From the NCBI RefSeq assembly GCF_000292915.1, contig NC_018514.1, forward strand, positions 496,001 to 560,000: a stretch of 64,000 nt of DNA. The letters are read 5' to 3'. Numbering within the stretch: the stretch's first letter is position 1; the number at the start of each line of letters is the position of its first letter. The position numbers and the translations under genes are program-made. A model generated the notes under the pieces. It was given only the letters and a program-made list of their open reading frames with translations, did not search any database and was not told where the DNA came from. Source of the DNA: Burkholderia cepacia GG4. GTDB taxonomy: Bacteria; Pseudomonadota; Gammaproteobacteria; Burkholderiales; Burkholderiaceae. This document shows, piece by piece, positions 8,520 to 17,438 of this stretch.

Positions 8520-8583
8520 AACGCCGATCCGGCCGCGCGCGCATTCCGCGTCGCGCGGCCCGGCGAACCTTCTGGAACTGCGC

Positions 8584-9261
8584 ATGGGGAAATTCAGTAT
8601 TCGCACCGTCTTCGCGTACGACTGGCCGTTGACGCTCGCGGGCATGGAACACATCGCCGGCGACGCATGCGCGATCGATCTCGTCGGCGTCTATCGGACC
8701 CCGGCCGAACTGGTCGCGGCGCTCGGCAGCATCGAGTTCGACATCGCGCTGGTCGACTATTCGACACGCGGCGACGCGCAGATGGACGGCCTCGCATTGT
8801 GCGAATCGTTGCGGCGCGTGCGCCCGAACGTCGGGATCGTCGCGCTGGTCGGGAACGAGAACCCGGTGATCTTTCGCTCGATCCTCGCGCAGGCCGGTGC
8901 GAGCCTCGTCAGCAAGTTCGACGAGGTCGGCCATATCGTCACCGCGATCCATTCGAGCTATAGCGGCGGGCGTTATCTGTCGCCGCTCGTCCGGCGCGCG
9001 CTCGAGGCGCTCGCCGAACGCGACCAGCCGCCCGTGAAGCTGTCGACGCGCGAGATCGAGGTGATTCGCCTCTATCTGGCCGGCGTGCCGATCAAGTCGA
9101 TCGCGCAGCAGCTCAACAAGGGCAAGCAGACGGTCAGTGCGCAGAAGATCAGCGCGATGAAGAAGCTCGGCGTGACCAACGACATCGAGCTGGTCCAGCG
9201 GGCAGCCGGGCTGGGGTTCAGCGGCAGCAAGGCCGTGGGCCGGCCGGGCGGGGCCGGATAG
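8584..9261 (+). CDS. LuxR-type response regulator (RcsB-like)
   Basis: This 225-residue protein has an N-terminal receiver-like domain, with Asp13 in VFAYDWP and the likely phosphoacceptor Asp58 in DIALVDYS. The conserved Lys lies in LVSKFDEVGH. A C-terminal LuxR helix-turn-helix spans about 152-212 (LSTREIEVIRLYLAGVPIKSIAQ, then KQTVSAQKISAMKKLGV). The first acidic pocket is reduced to a single Asp where most receivers have two, so phosphorylation control may be altered. The glycine-rich tail after residue 212 looks unstructured. No kinase gene is adjacent. A perfect inverted repeat lies upstream. Confidence 0.88.
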   Translation: MGKFSIRTVFAYDWPLTLAGMEHIAGDACAIDLVGVYRTPAELVAALGSIEFDIALVDYSTRGDAQMDGLALCESLRRVRPNVGIVALVGNENPVIFRSILAQAGASLVSKFDEVGHIVTAIHSSYSGGRYLSPLVRRALEALAERDQPPVKLSTREIEVIRLYLAGVPIKSIAQQLNKGKQTVSAQKISAMKKLGVTNDIELVQRAAGLGFSGSKAVGRPGGAG

Positions 9262-9286
9262 GCGAGGGCCGCGCGGGGCGGCACAA

Positions 9287-9311
9287 CGGCCGGCACCTGC
9301 GGTGCCGGCCG
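9287..9311. terminator. GC-rich hairpin between convergent genes
   Basis: CGGCCGGCAC (9287-9296) and GTGCCGGCCG (9302-9311) form a perfect 10-bp stem with a 5-base loop. It lies in the 62-bp gap between the convergent response regulator (plus) and chemoreceptor (minus). There is no T-tract, so it would be an imperfect intrinsic terminator at best. Confidence 0.5.
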
Positions 9312-9323
9312 CGTCATCGGGTA

Positions 9324-10877
9324 TCAGGCCGGCAGCGCGAATCGCGTAACGGCGTCGCGCAGCGCTTCGGCCTGGTCGCGCAGCGAATGCGCGGCGGCCG
9401 CCGCTTGTTCGACGAGCGCCGCGTTCTGCTGCGTGACCTGGTCCATCTCGCCCACCGCGCGATTGACCTGCTCGATTCCCGCGCTCTGCTCGCGCGATGC
9501 ATGGCTGATCTCGTCGAGGATCTCGTTCACGCGCCGCACCGACTGCACGATCTCGGTCATCGTCTCGCCCGCGTGCGTGACGAGCGTCGCGCCGTGCTCG
9601 ACCGTCTCGTTCGACGACACGATCAACGACTTGATCTCCTTTGCGGCCGTCGCCGAGCGTTGCGCGAGCGAGCGCACCTCGGCCGCGACCACTGCGAAGC
9701 CGCGGCCCTGTTCGCCCGCGCGCGCCGCTTCGACGGCCGCGTTCAGTGCGAGGATATTGGTCTGGAACGCGATCCCGTCGATCACGCCGATGATGTCGCC
9801 GATCTTGTGCGAGCGGTCGGTGATCTCGTTCATGGTGCGTACGACGTCGTCGACCACCTCGCTGCCGCGCGTCGCGACCTGCGCGGCCTGGCTTGCAAGC
9901 GTCGCGGCCTGCGCGGCGCTGTCCGCGTTCTGTTTCACGTTCGCGGTCATCTGGTCCATGCTCGACGCGGTCTGCACGAGCGCGGCCGCCTGTTCCTCGG
10001 TGCGCTGCGACAGGTCGGTGTTGCCCGACGCGATCTCGCTCGCGCCGACGTTGATGTTCTCGGTGCCCGTCCGTACGCGCGACACCATGTCGATCAGCCC
10101 ACCCTGCATCGTGTGCAGCGCATGCAGCAGGCTGGCGCGATCGTCGTGCTTCACGCTCACGCGCGCGGTCAGGTCGCCCTGCGCGATGCGCTGTGCGGCG
10201 TCCAGCGCGACTTCGAGCTCGCCGCCGAGGTTCGCGCGCACGCTTTTCAGCACGAGCACCATCACGGCGGTCGCGATCGCGCCGAGCACGGCCGTCATCG
10301 CGAGCCAGCGGCCGATGCTCGCGAGCACGGCCGATCGAACGTCATCCATGTACATGCCCGTCACGAGATACCAGTCCCACGGCGCGAAGCGTTGCACCGC
10401 GCTGGTCTTGTCCTGCGGCTTGTCGGCGCCCGGCTTCGGCCACAAATACTCGACGAAGCCCTTGCTGCCTTCCACGTTGCCGGCCTTCACGATCTCGACG
10501 AACAGGTGCTGGCCGTTCGGGTCCGTGAAATTCGACACGTCCTTGCCGTTGAGGTCGGTCTTGATCGGATGCATCACGATCACCGGCTTCGAGTCGTTGA
10601 TCGAGATGTAGCCGTCGGTGCCGTAGCGCATCGCGGCGATCGCCTCGAGCGCCTTCTGCTTCGCGTCGGCTTCCGGCAACGCGTTCTGCTGCGACAGCTT
10701 GTAGAAATGGTCGGCAACGCTCGTCGCCTGGGCGACCAGTGACGCAAGCTGGTCGCGGCGTTCCGTGATCATCGACGCGCGCGTCTGCCATGCGCCGATT
10801 CCGGCGATCACGAGCAGGCCGAGCCACAGAATGACGATCATCGAAGCAAGTTTCTGATTCAGGGAGAGGGTGCGCAT
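9324..10877 (-). CDS. Methyl-accepting chemotaxis protein with Cache sensor
   Basis: Starting at ATG 10877 ([18 protein letters not shown]) gives 517 residues. An upstream in-frame ATG at 11000 would add 41 residues unlike the family. TM1 is about 11-30, a single-Cache periplasmic sensor about 35-185 ([36 protein letters not shown]), and TM2 about 190-210. A HAMP linker follows, then the long helical signalling domain with the hairpin tip [20 protein letters not shown]. The protein relays binding of small ligands, often organic acids, to the CheA/CheW array. No C-terminal methyltransferase-docking pentapeptide is seen; it ends RFALPA. Confidence 0.95.
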   Translation of the reverse strand: MRTLSLNQKLASMIVILWLGLLVIAGIGAWQTRASMITERRDQLASLVAQATSVADHFYKLSQQNALPEADAKQKALEAIAAMRYGTDGYISINDSKPVIVMHPIKTDLNGKDVSNFTDPNGQHLFVEIVKAGNVEGSKGFVEYLWPKPGADKPQDKTSAVQRFAPWDWYLVTGMYMDDVRSAVLASIGRWLAMTAVLGAIATAVMVLVLKSVRANLGGELEVALDAAQRIAQGDLTARVSVKHDDRASLLHALHTMQGGLIDMVSRVRTGTENINVGASEIASGNTDLSQRTEEQAAALVQTASSMDQMTANVKQNADSAAQAATLASQAAQVATRGSEVVDDVVRTMNEITDRSHKIGDIIGVIDGIAFQTNILALNAAVEAARAGEQGRGFAVVAAEVRSLAQRSATAAKEIKSLIVSSNETVEHGATLVTHAGETMTEIVQSVRRVNEILDEISHASREQSAGIEQVNRAVGEMDQVTQQNAALVEQAAAAAHSLRDQAEALRDAVTRFALPA

Positions 10878-11132
10878 GGGGGGAGGTCGGTCGGTCGAAC
10901 AAGCGCGCCGAAACGGCGTGACGGGATTAGTGTTTGACGGCCCGCAACGAACGTTGCCGTAGGCGGGAAATCCCTTAGAAACCTCGGTCACGAATGCCAT
11001 CGCGCGCGTACGGTCATCTATGCATATACATATGCGGCGTCGCTATACTGTCGGGGCGATGGCGGCTGCGTGTTGCGTCCGGATGATCGGGCGCAGGGCG
11101 GCGGCGCCGAACGAACCCGAAAGGAGGCAACG
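10878..11132. promoter_or_regulatory. Divergent promoter region of chemoreceptor and ketopantoate reductase-family gene
   Basis: This 255-bp gap between divergent genes holds the inverted repeat GCATAT-AC-ATATGC at 11022-11035, followed by a good -10 box TATACT at 11044-11049 on the plus strand. That would give the downstream gene a leader of about 80 bases. No convincing -35 box is seen, so an activator site overlapping the inverted repeat is possible. Confidence 0.45.
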
Positions 11133-12080
11133 ATGCGAATTCTGGTGGTAGGGGCCGGCGCGGTCGGCGGATACTTCGGCGGCCGGCTCGCGGCGGCGGG
11201 GCGCGACGTGACATTTCTGGTGCGCGACGGCCGTGCGGCCGCGCTCGCGCGCGACGGGTTGCTGATCCGCAGCCCGCGCGGCGACCTGACGCTCGCGAAC
11301 GTGCAGACGGTGCGCGCCGGCGACGCAGCCGCGCCGTTCGACCTGGTGCTGCTGAGCTGCAAGGCGTACAGCCTCGACGATGCGATCGCGTCGTTCGCGC
11401 CGTTCGTCGGGCCGTCGACGCTGATCCTGCCGATGCTCAACGGGATGCGCCATCTCGACGCGCTGCGCGAGCGCTTCGGCGCTGCGCAGGTGCTGGGCGG
11501 CCTGTGCGTGATCGCGGCGACGCTCGATCGCGAGCAGCGGATCGTGCACCTGAACGACACGCACGGGCTGTCGTTCGGCGAACTCGCCGGCGGCGAATCG
11601 GCGCGCGTGCGCGCGGTGGCCGACGTGCTCGGCGGCGCGGGCTTCGACGCGACGCTCAGCGACGACATCGTCGCGCGGATGTGGGAAAAGTGGGTGTTTC
11701 TCGCGACGCTCGCGGCGAGCACGTCGCTGTTTCGCGGCTCGATCGGCGACATTCTCGCCGCGCCGGACGGTCGCCGCCTGCTCGAGACGATGCTCGCCGA
11801 ATGCAGCGCGATCGCCGAGCACAACGGTCAACGGCCCGATCCGGCGGCGATCGAGCGGATGCAGCGCATGGTGCTGACGCCGTCGCCGCTGACCGCGTCG
11901 ATGCTGCGCGACGTCGAGAACCGCGCGCGCGTCGAAGCCGATCACGTGATCGGCGACCTGCTCGCGCGCCGCGACCCGCAGGCGGCGGATGCGCTGTCGC
12001 TGCTGCGGATCGCGTACAACCACCTGAAGACGTACGAGGTGCGCGTCGCGCGCGAAAGCGCGGCTGCGGCGGTGCGGTAG
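11133..12080 (+). CDS. Ketopantoate reductase-family oxidoreductase (ApbA/PanE)
   Basis: This 315-residue protein starts at ATG 11133 behind a perfect AAGGAGG at 11121-11127. The N-terminal Rossmann motif is MRILVVGAGAVGGYFGG. The mid-domain has ILPMLNGMRHLDAL, corresponding to the family NG motif, and KWVFLATLAASTSLFRGSIGDI carries the catalytic Lys region. Family members reduce 2-dehydropantoate to pantoate with NADPH in coenzyme A synthesis, but paralogues act on other 2-oxo acids. The gene stands alone here, so the true substrate is uncertain. Confidence 0.85.
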   Translation: MRILVVGAGAVGGYFGGRLAAAGRDVTFLVRDGRAAALARDGLLIRSPRGDLTLANVQTVRAGDAAAPFDLVLLSCKAYSLDDAIASFAPFVGPSTLILPMLNGMRHLDALRERFGAAQVLGGLCVIAATLDREQRIVHLNDTHGLSFGELAGGESARVRAVADVLGGAGFDATLSDDIVARMWEKWVFLATLAASTSLFRGSIGDILAAPDGRRLLETMLAECSAIAEHNGQRPDPAAIERMQRMVLTPSPLTASMLRDVENRARVEADHVIGDLLARRDPQAADALSLLRIAYNHLKTYEVRVARESAAAAVR

Positions 12081-12112
12081 CGGTCGTCGCTGAGGCGCGT
12101 TACCGGGTACGT

Positions 12113-12154
12113 CCGGGCATGGCACGGGCGAATACGACTCGTGCCAGTGCCCGG
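12113..12154. terminator. Long hairpin between convergent genes
   Basis: CCGGGCATGGCACG at 12113-12126 pairs with CGTGCCAGTGCCCGG at 12140-12154, with one bulged base and a 13-base loop. It lies between the stop of the plus-strand reductase gene and the stop of a small minus-strand gene. It lacks a T-tract but could act as a bidirectional stop. Confidence 0.45.
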
Positions 12155-12301
12155 CTAGACAGGATCCTTGCTCGGCGGCCCGTCGGGCTGCTGCGGGTTG
12201 TCGTGGGGATGCCCCGGCGGTGGCGGTGACAGCGGGTCGTCTTCGGGATCACGGTTCGGGTCGGCCGGGGGCTCCGGCATCGGGGTTGTGTGGTCGGTCA
12301 T
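12155..12301 (-). CDS. Small proline-rich acidic protein (48 residues), unknown function
   Basis: The frame runs from ATG 12301 to TAG and reads MTDHTTPMPEPPADPNRDPE, continuing with a PPPPGHPHDNPQQPDGPP stretch. About a third of the residues are proline and there are many Asp and Glu, with no hydrophobic segment, so it is probably disordered and cytoplasmic. No clear ribosome-binding site is visible. Similar short Pro/Asp-rich proteins are common as unnamed proteins in Burkholderia, which is the main reason to list it. Confidence 0.45.
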   Translation of the reverse strand: MTDHTTPMPEPPADPNRDPEDDPLSPPPPGHPHDNPQQPDGPPSKDPV

Positions 12302-12500
12302 GGGATACTCGCGCAATGCGTCACGGCGGTGGCGCGGCAGGCGCGCCTCGTCTTCGTTATAGGCAATCGGGCGCGTGTTTGCAGCGGGATTCTTGCGGCG
12401 GCGTGCGGATTGCCGGCGACGTCCGGATCTCTGCAGATATCGCGCCGGATGGCGTGGCGACAGGCAGGCGCGATGTGCGGTATGGCTGGTGCGATCGGCG

Positions 12501-13085
12501 TCAGCGCAGGTCCGCCGGTGTATCGACGTCGCGCAGGATGCCGGGATCGTCGACGGCGAGCAGGTTCACCGGCGCGCTGGCGAACAGTGCGCGGGCGCCT
12601 GTGTCACCGTCGAGCGCGGCGAGCGCATCGTAATGGTGCGCGGCGAAACCGACCGGATGGCCGCGCACGCCGCGGTGCGCGGGGGCGACGATCGACGCGT
12701 CGTCGGCGTCGAGCCCGCGCGTCACTGCTTCGTAGGTGGAAGCCGCGATCCACGGCATGTCGCCGAGCGCGACCAGCCAGCCGGTCGCTTCCGGCGTCGC
12801 ACGGATGCCGGCCGCCAGGCTCGCGCCCATGCCGCGCGTCGTGTCGGGCGCATAGACGACCTGGCAGCCGGCTTCGTTCAGCAGAATCGCGAGTTGTTCG
12901 GCGCCGGGGCGCACGACGGCGATCACGTCGGCCGTGGCCGCCGCGAGATGACGGGCGGCCGCGACCGCAACCGGCGTGCCGTCGGGAAGCAGCGCGAGCA
13001 GCTTGCTGTGCAGACCGCTGGGGTCGAAGCGTTGACCGAGACCGCCGGCGAGCAGGACGCCGGTGGCGAGTGACGCATAGGACAT
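12501..13085 (-). CDS. MocA-like nucleotidyltransferase (molybdenum cofactor cytidylyl/guanylyltransferase family)
   Basis: This 194-residue protein has the nucleotide-binding signature VLLAGGLGQRFDPSG near the N-terminus, followed by a Lys in HSKLLALLPDGTP. The metal-binding motif is LVALGDMPWI at about 105-115 and HPVGFAAHHYDAL follows. The C-terminus DVDTPADL is typical of MobA/MocA relatives. Family members attach CMP or GMP to molybdopterin for xanthine dehydrogenase-type enzymes. Normally such genes sit beside the xdh/coxF genes, but here it is isolated, so the client enzyme is unknown. Confidence 0.85.
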   Translation of the reverse strand: MSYASLATGVLLAGGLGQRFDPSGLHSKLLALLPDGTPVAVAAARHLAAATADVIAVVRPGAEQLAILLNEAGCQVVYAPDTTRGMGASLAAGIRATPEATGWLVALGDMPWIAASTYEAVTRGLDADDASIVAPAHRGVRGHPVGFAAHHYDALAALDGDTGARALFASAPVNLLAVDDPGILRDVDTPADLR

Positions 13086-13441
13086 CGGCGCGGGGGGAGG
13101 AAGGCAAGTGGCCCGATTGTGCGGGAGCGCGCAGCGATCGGCAAGTGCGGATGTTGCCGATGCATGCGCGTTGCCGTCGGAAAGAATGTCGGCGTGCGGC
13201 TTCGTCGAGCATGGTTTGCTCGACAGGGCCGTATATGGCGTGCGATTCGCCCTGCATCCCGGCCCAATAGCGGTCGTCTAACGGCCAATGCCACCGTTCG
13301 GACGGGTAATTCGTCACGCACGTGCCGGTCAGTGCGATGCATCGGACGTGGTTCGTCGTGGACGATTTGGTTAGACGAATCCCGATGTGCGATGGCTTGG
13401 CGGCACACGGGTATCGGCCTGGCCTGCGTGCGGTGTGTGGC
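13086..13441. other. 356-bp stretch with no assigned gene
   Basis: No recognised gene is present. On the minus strand from 13317 a frame begins MTNYPSERWHWPLDDRYWAG, with lower GC at third positions than its neighbours. It runs out of protein-like character after about 50 residues. It may be a relic of transferred DNA together with the vapC remnant beside it. Confidence 0.35.
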
Positions 13442-13585
13442 TTACCAGAGTGTCTTGACGTGCGCGTACGCGCGGATCCTTTCGTCGCGGGTGACGAGCG
13501 GCGCGCCGAGCCGCCGCGCGGTGGCGACGATCATGCAATCGGCCGGATCGTTGTGGAACGCGCCGGGCGCGCGTGGCGATCCGAT
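13442..13585 (-). pseudogene. vapC-like PIN toxin remnant (C-terminal part only)
   Basis: The frame reads PGAFHNDPADCMIVATARRL and then GAPLVTRDERIRAYAHVKTLW to a stop. This matches the C-terminal third of PIN-domain VapC toxins, including the DPAD acidic motif and the TRDE motif. The N-terminal two thirds with the first catalytic Asp and Glu are missing. The sequence just upstream (VNRSATPVACIGSPRA) does not look like the family. No antitoxin gene precedes it, so this is a dead fragment. Confidence 0.7.
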
Positions 13586-13616
13586 GCAAGCGACGGGGGT
13601 GGCGCTACGGTTCACG

Positions 13617-14300
13617 CTAGGCATCCGCCCACTTCCTCAGCAGGTTGTGATAGATCCCCGTCAGCGAAATGACCAGCGGATCCTTCGCGCCTTTTTCGGC
13701 GGACAAAGCCTGGATCTGCGTATCGAGCTGAAACAGCAGCGTGCGGTCGCCGTCATCGCGCACCATGCTTTGAATCCAGAAGAACGATGCGACCCGTTCG
13801 CCGCGCGTGACCGGCGTGACCCGATGCAGGCTCGACGCCGGATACAGCACGAGGTCGCCCGCCGGCAGTTTCGCGCGATGCACGCCGTACGTATCTTCCA
13901 CGCACAGTTCGCCGCCGTCGTACGCATCGGGCTCCTCGAGAAACAGCGTCGCCGACAGATCGCTGCGCACGCGGAAATCCGTGCCGCGCAGCAGCCGGAT
14001 CGCGTTGTCGACATGCGTGCCGAACGTCTCGCCGCCTTCATAGCGATTGAACAGCGGCGGAAACACCTTCAGCGGCAGCGCCGCCGAAAAGAACAGCGCA
14101 TGACGCGCCAGCGCATCCTGAATCGCATCGCCGACCGCACGCGCGACGGGCGAGTCTTCCGGCAACTGCCGGTTGCGTTTCGCGAGTGCCGACTGCGCGC
14201 CGGACGTCGCGTTGCCGTCGACCCAATCGGCGGTATCGAGCAACGCTCGGCATTGCGCGACCTGCGCCTGGGTCAGCACGCCGGGGATATGAAGCATCAT
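13617..14300 (-). CDS. piuC: PiuC-type Fe(II)/2-oxoglutarate dioxygenase (PKHD hydroxylase)
   Basis: Read from the ATGATG at 14300, this is a 227-residue protein beginning [17 protein letters not shown], the normal length of the family. The iron-binding triad is visible as His and Asp in [10 protein letters not shown] and the distal His in [11 protein letters not shown]. The 2-oxoglutarate-binding Arg is probably in [10 protein letters not shown]. PiuC-like enzymes are encoded beside siderophore receptors and are iron-regulated, but their substrate is unknown. The start overlaps the stop that the upstream Sel1 gene would have in its proper frame. In this sequence a one-base insertion upstream removes that stop, so the two frames read as one 478-codon ORF. 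Confidence 0.9.
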   Translation of the reverse strand: MMLHIPGVLTQAQVAQCRALLDTADWVDGNATSGAQSALAKRNRQLPEDSPVARAVGDAIQDALARHALFFSAALPLKVFPPLFNRYEGGETFGTHVDNAIRLLRGTDFRVRSDLSATLFLEEPDAYDGGELCVEDTYGVHRAKLPAGDLVLYPASSLHRVTPVTRGERVASFFWIQSMVRDDGDRTLLFQLDTQIQALSAEKGAKDPLVISLTGIYHNLLRKWADA

Positions 14301-15053
14301 GAGTCGAATTCCATGCCGTGAGCCGGCAACTGCAGGGCCGCCGCACGAAACGCATCGAGCGGCGACGACGCGAGATACGCGCGCACTTTCGCGACGAACG
14401 CGGGGGGGGGCGGTGGCCGGCACACGCGCGAGCCACGCGAGCGCCGCGTCGATGCGCCCGCGCTCGGCGAGCAGCCGCGCGTAGTTGAACTGGCCACGAA
14501 AATCGCCGGCCTCGGCCGCGCGGCGATAGTGGTCGAACGCGGCGTCGGCATCGACGGGCACGACCCAGCCGTCCTCGTAGAAGCCGCCGATCAGGTTGAT
14601 CGATTTCGCATGGCCGAGCGCGGCCGCGCGCCGCAACCAGTCAAGCGCGGCGGCGCGATCCTTGTCGCCACCGTTGCCGAGCGCCAGCGCCGTCGCGTAG
14701 TTGTACATGCCCCAGTCGAGCCCCGCCTGCGCGGCGAGCCGGTACCAGTACACGGCCACCGGCGCGCACGCGGCCGTTCCCCAGCCGAACTCGTAGCAGC
14801 GGCCGAGCATGTTCATCGCCATCGGATGGCCGGCCCGCGCCGCATGGCGGAACCAGCCGAGCGCGGCGGCCGGATCGCGCGCGACGCCATGCCCGTCGAG
14901 CAGGTACTGTCCGTACACGGCCTGCGCGTCGACGATCCCGTGTTCGGCGGCCGCCGCGACCCACGCGGCGGCACGCTCGGGCGGCCCGGCCAGGATATCG
15001 GCGAACCCGCGCGGCGACACCGACGCGAGCGCCTTCAGCGAGACGGTCTCCAT
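14297..15053 (-). pseudogene. Sel1/TPR-repeat protein gene, frameshifted at a poly-G tract
   Basis: The protein starts [20 protein letters not shown] three bases after the TonB receptor stop. It contains several Sel1-like repeats ([50 protein letters not shown]). After [14 protein letters not shown] the reading frame changes. With one base fewer in the 9-base tract it would continue [20 protein letters not shown] to a stop at 14297 (251 residues), overlapping the piuC start. As sequenced it runs instead through [12 protein letters not shown] into the piuC frame. Sel1 proteins are scaffold-like. In this three-gene order it probably assists the iron-uptake module. The defect may be a real mutation, a phase switch or a sequencing error. 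Confidence 0.8.
14402..14410. repeat. Nine-base poly-G tract inside the Sel1-repeat gene
   Basis: A run of nine G residues lies on the plus strand (nine C on the coding strand). Eight would restore the family-like C-terminus and stop codon of the Sel1 gene; nine gives a fusion with piuC. Homopolymer tracts of this size are prone both to slippage in the cell and to errors in sequencing. Confidence 0.9.
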
Positions 15054-15056
15054 CGA

Positions 15057-17300
15057 TCAGTAGCGCGCGTTCAGCGTGACGAACGCCGAGCGGCCCGGCG
15101 CGATCGACGCGTAGTGCGCCGGATACGCCTGATCGAAGTAGGTGCGGTTGAACAGGTTGTTCACGTTCAGCTGCAGGTCGAGCTTCTTGTTGATCCGGTA
15201 CTGCGCCATCGCATCGAAGCGCCAGTACGACGGCACCGCACGCAGGTTCGCGGGATCGCCGAACACTTCGGACATGTAGAACGCGCCGCCGCCGACGGTG
15301 AACTTCGGCGTCACGTCGTAGTTCGACCACATCGTCAGGCTGTGCTTCGGCGTGTTCGGGAACCGGTGGCCGTCGTTTGCGGCGTCCTTGCCGTTGTCGC
15401 GCAGTTCGCTCTTCATGTACGTGTAGCCGCCGAACACCTGCCACTGCTTCGTGATCTGGCCGGCGACGCCGAGCTCGAGACCTTGCACGCGCTTGTTGCC
15501 GACCATCGCGTACTGGTTGTTCGGCAGCGTCACGCGCGCATTCGTCGTGTCGATCTGGAACAGCGCGGCGGTCAGCGACAGCTTGTCGTTCAGCACGTTC
15601 CACTTCGTGCCGAGCTCGATGCTGCGGTTCTTCTCGGGGGCCATTTGATCGGCGTTCGGACCGACGCCGCCGCGGCCCGGCGTGAGCGACTGCGTTTCGC
15701 TGCCTTCGCCGAGCAGCATGCCGGCCGGCGTCGACGACGTCGCATACGACGCGTAGATGCTGCCGTTCTGCGCGGGCTTGAACACGAGGCCGGCCTGCCA
15801 GTTGAAGAGCGTGTCGTCGCGCGTGTAGGTCTTGCCGCCGTTCGCCCTGGTGTCGGTGAAGCGGGTCGAGTAGTCGTCGACGCGCACGCCGGCGTTCACC
15901 TGCCAGCGCGGCGCGAGTTCGATCGTGTCGAAGCCGTAGATCGACTTGGTCGTGGTGCGCGCATGCGCGTAGTCGTTGTTGCGCGTGACCGAGCCGGCCC
16001 ACGGATCGTTCGGGTTCGGCGACCACAGGCTCGTGCAGTTGTAGCCCGACGGCGCGCCGATGCCTTTCTGGCAGATCGTGCCCTTGTCGGTCGCGACCGT
16101 GTACGAGTCGCGCTTGCCCCATTCGCGCGTCAGCTCGATGCCGGTCGTGAAGCTGTGCTTGAACGGGCCGGTGCGGAACTCGCCGAACAGTTCGGTCAGG
16201 TTGGCGAGGCTGTTGATCGAGCTGTCGCGGTTGTTGTTGCGGCGCCAGACCTTGCCGTTGATCACGTTGCCCTGGCTGTCGTCGGGCTGCGTCCAGATGT
16301 AGTCCTGCGTCGATTCCGTGTAGCGCGTGGTGTTGCGCACCGTCAGGTCCGGCGTGATGTCGTGCTCGATCTTGATCGTGCTGATGTCCGACGTGGTCTT
16401 GCGGAAATCGCGGTCGATCAGGCCGTAGAAGTTGTGGCGATCGACGGGCGCCGGATAGATCGTGTCGACGTTCGCGGGCTTGTTCGACGTCGTGTAGAAG
16501 TACGGAATGCCGCCGTCGGGAAGGTCGTCGGTCGACAGGTGGTAGTAGCTCGCGGTCACGCGCGTCGGCGTGCCGAGACCGAACGCGATCGACGGCGCGA
16601 CGCCCCAGCGCTCGTTGTTGACGGCGTCGCGGCCGGCGACGTCGTTGTTGTGGCTCATCAGGTTCAGGCGGAACGCGGCGTGATCGGCGAACTGCCAGTT
16701 GCCGTCGGCCGTGAAGCGGCGATAGCGGTCGGTGCCGAAGCCCGCGCTCGCGGCGGCCGTCGTGCCGAGGTGCGGCGCCTTGGTGATCAGGTTGATGCTG
16801 CCGCCCGCGCCGCCGCGGCCGCCGTACGCGCCGTCGGAGCCCTTGGTGATCTCGACGCGCTCGGTGTTGAAGATCTCGCGCGTGGTCGCGCCCGTATCGC
16901 GCATCCCGTCGACGAACATGCTGCCCTGCGTGTCGTAGCCGCGGATGAACGGACGATCGCCGAGCGGGTTGCCGCCTTCGCCGGCGCCGAACGTGATTCC
17001 GGGCACGGTGCGCAGCGCTTCGGTCAGCGTGGCCGCGCCGCTGTTCCGGATCAGTTCCTGAGGGATCACGGTGACCGACTTCGGCGTGTCGACGAGCGGT
17101 GCGGTGAATTTCGCGGACGCGGAAAAATCGGCCTTGTAGCTGTGCTCGGTCTTGCCCTGGATCTCGATCGGCGCGAGATGGCCTTCGGTGCTGGCGGGGG
17201 CGGGCGGCGGGGTGCCATCGGCGAACGCGGGGCTCGCGGCGAGCACGCTGCACAGGGTAGTGAATTTGCCGAGCTTCAACTCTTCAGGACGTGACTTCAT
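15057..17300 (-). CDS. TonB-dependent siderophore receptor (Fiu/PiuA-like)
   Basis: This 747-residue protein has a signal segment (about 10-27, ending SPAFA). A plug domain spans about 60-190, with DTPKSVTVIPQELI, the Fiu/FepA-type ITFGAGEGGNP and FIRGYDTQGSMFVDGMRDTG, and VEITKGSDGAYGGRGGAGG. A 22-strand barrel follows and ends in the aromatic C-terminus FVTLNARY. It resembles catecholate receptors of the Fiu/PiuA group, which take up ferric catechols and cephalosporin-siderophore conjugates. The next two genes, a Sel1 protein and PiuC, follow within a few bases, the classic PiuA-PiuC context. The Fur-like repeat at 17414-17438 lies upstream and suggests iron repression. Confidence 0.93.
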   Translation of the reverse strand: MKSRPEELKLGKFTTLCSVLAASPAFADGTPPPAPASTEGHLAPIEIQGKTEHSYKADFSASAKFTAPLVDTPKSVTVIPQELIRNSGAATLTEALRTVPGITFGAGEGGNPLGDRPFIRGYDTQGSMFVDGMRDTGATTREIFNTERVEITKGSDGAYGGRGGAGGSINLITKAPHLGTTAAASAGFGTDRYRRFTADGNWQFADHAAFRLNLMSHNNDVAGRDAVNNERWGVAPSIAFGLGTPTRVTASYYHLSTDDLPDGGIPYFYTTSNKPANVDTIYPAPVDRHNFYGLIDRDFRKTTSDISTIKIEHDITPDLTVRNTTRYTESTQDYIWTQPDDSQGNVINGKVWRRNNNRDSSINSLANLTELFGEFRTGPFKHSFTTGIELTREWGKRDSYTVATDKGTICQKGIGAPSGYNCTSLWSPNPNDPWAGSVTRNNDYAHARTTTKSIYGFDTIELAPRWQVNAGVRVDDYSTRFTDTRANGGKTYTRDDTLFNWQAGLVFKPAQNGSIYASYATSSTPAGMLLGEGSETQSLTPGRGGVGPNADQMAPEKNRSIELGTKWNVLNDKLSLTAALFQIDTTNARVTLPNNQYAMVGNKRVQGLELGVAGQITKQWQVFGGYTYMKSELRDNGKDAANDGHRFPNTPKHSLTMWSNYDVTPKFTVGGGAFYMSEVFGDPANLRAVPSYWRFDAMAQYRINKKLDLQLNVNNLFNRTYFDQAYPAHYASIAPGRSAFVTLNARY

Positions 17301-17413
17301 GGTGCGCTTCGACCTCGCGGTGTGGCCCGGGAGCGGCGCGTTACGGAAACGTGCAGGCCGCCGGGAATTATTACGATTTGTTTTCAGGCGGCATTCTATG
17401 TAATTTATTGCTG

Positions 17414-17438
17414 AATGAGAAGCGTTCTTGTTCTCATT
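17414..17438. promoter_or_regulatory. Putative Fur-binding inverted repeat upstream of TonB receptor
   Basis: AATGAGAA at 17414-17421 is mirrored by TTCTCATT at 17431-17438. Both halves match the core of known Fur-site half-elements (AATGAGAAT/ATTCTCATT). The 9-bp spacing is wider than the canonical 19-bp box, so it may be two overlapping sites. It lies 114 bp upstream of the receptor start. Confidence 0.55.

Noticed and set aside
12220..13270. Overlapping plus-strand ORFs around the MocA-like gene
   Set aside because: Arg-rich shadows with no domain; the minus-strand nucleotidyltransferase is well supported.
14529..17294. Very long plus-strand ORF (921 codons) opposite the TonB receptor and Sel1 genes
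   Set aside because: It is a shadow of high-GC coding DNA: rich in Arg, Val and Ala without any domain. The minus-strand genes are clearly recognisable.
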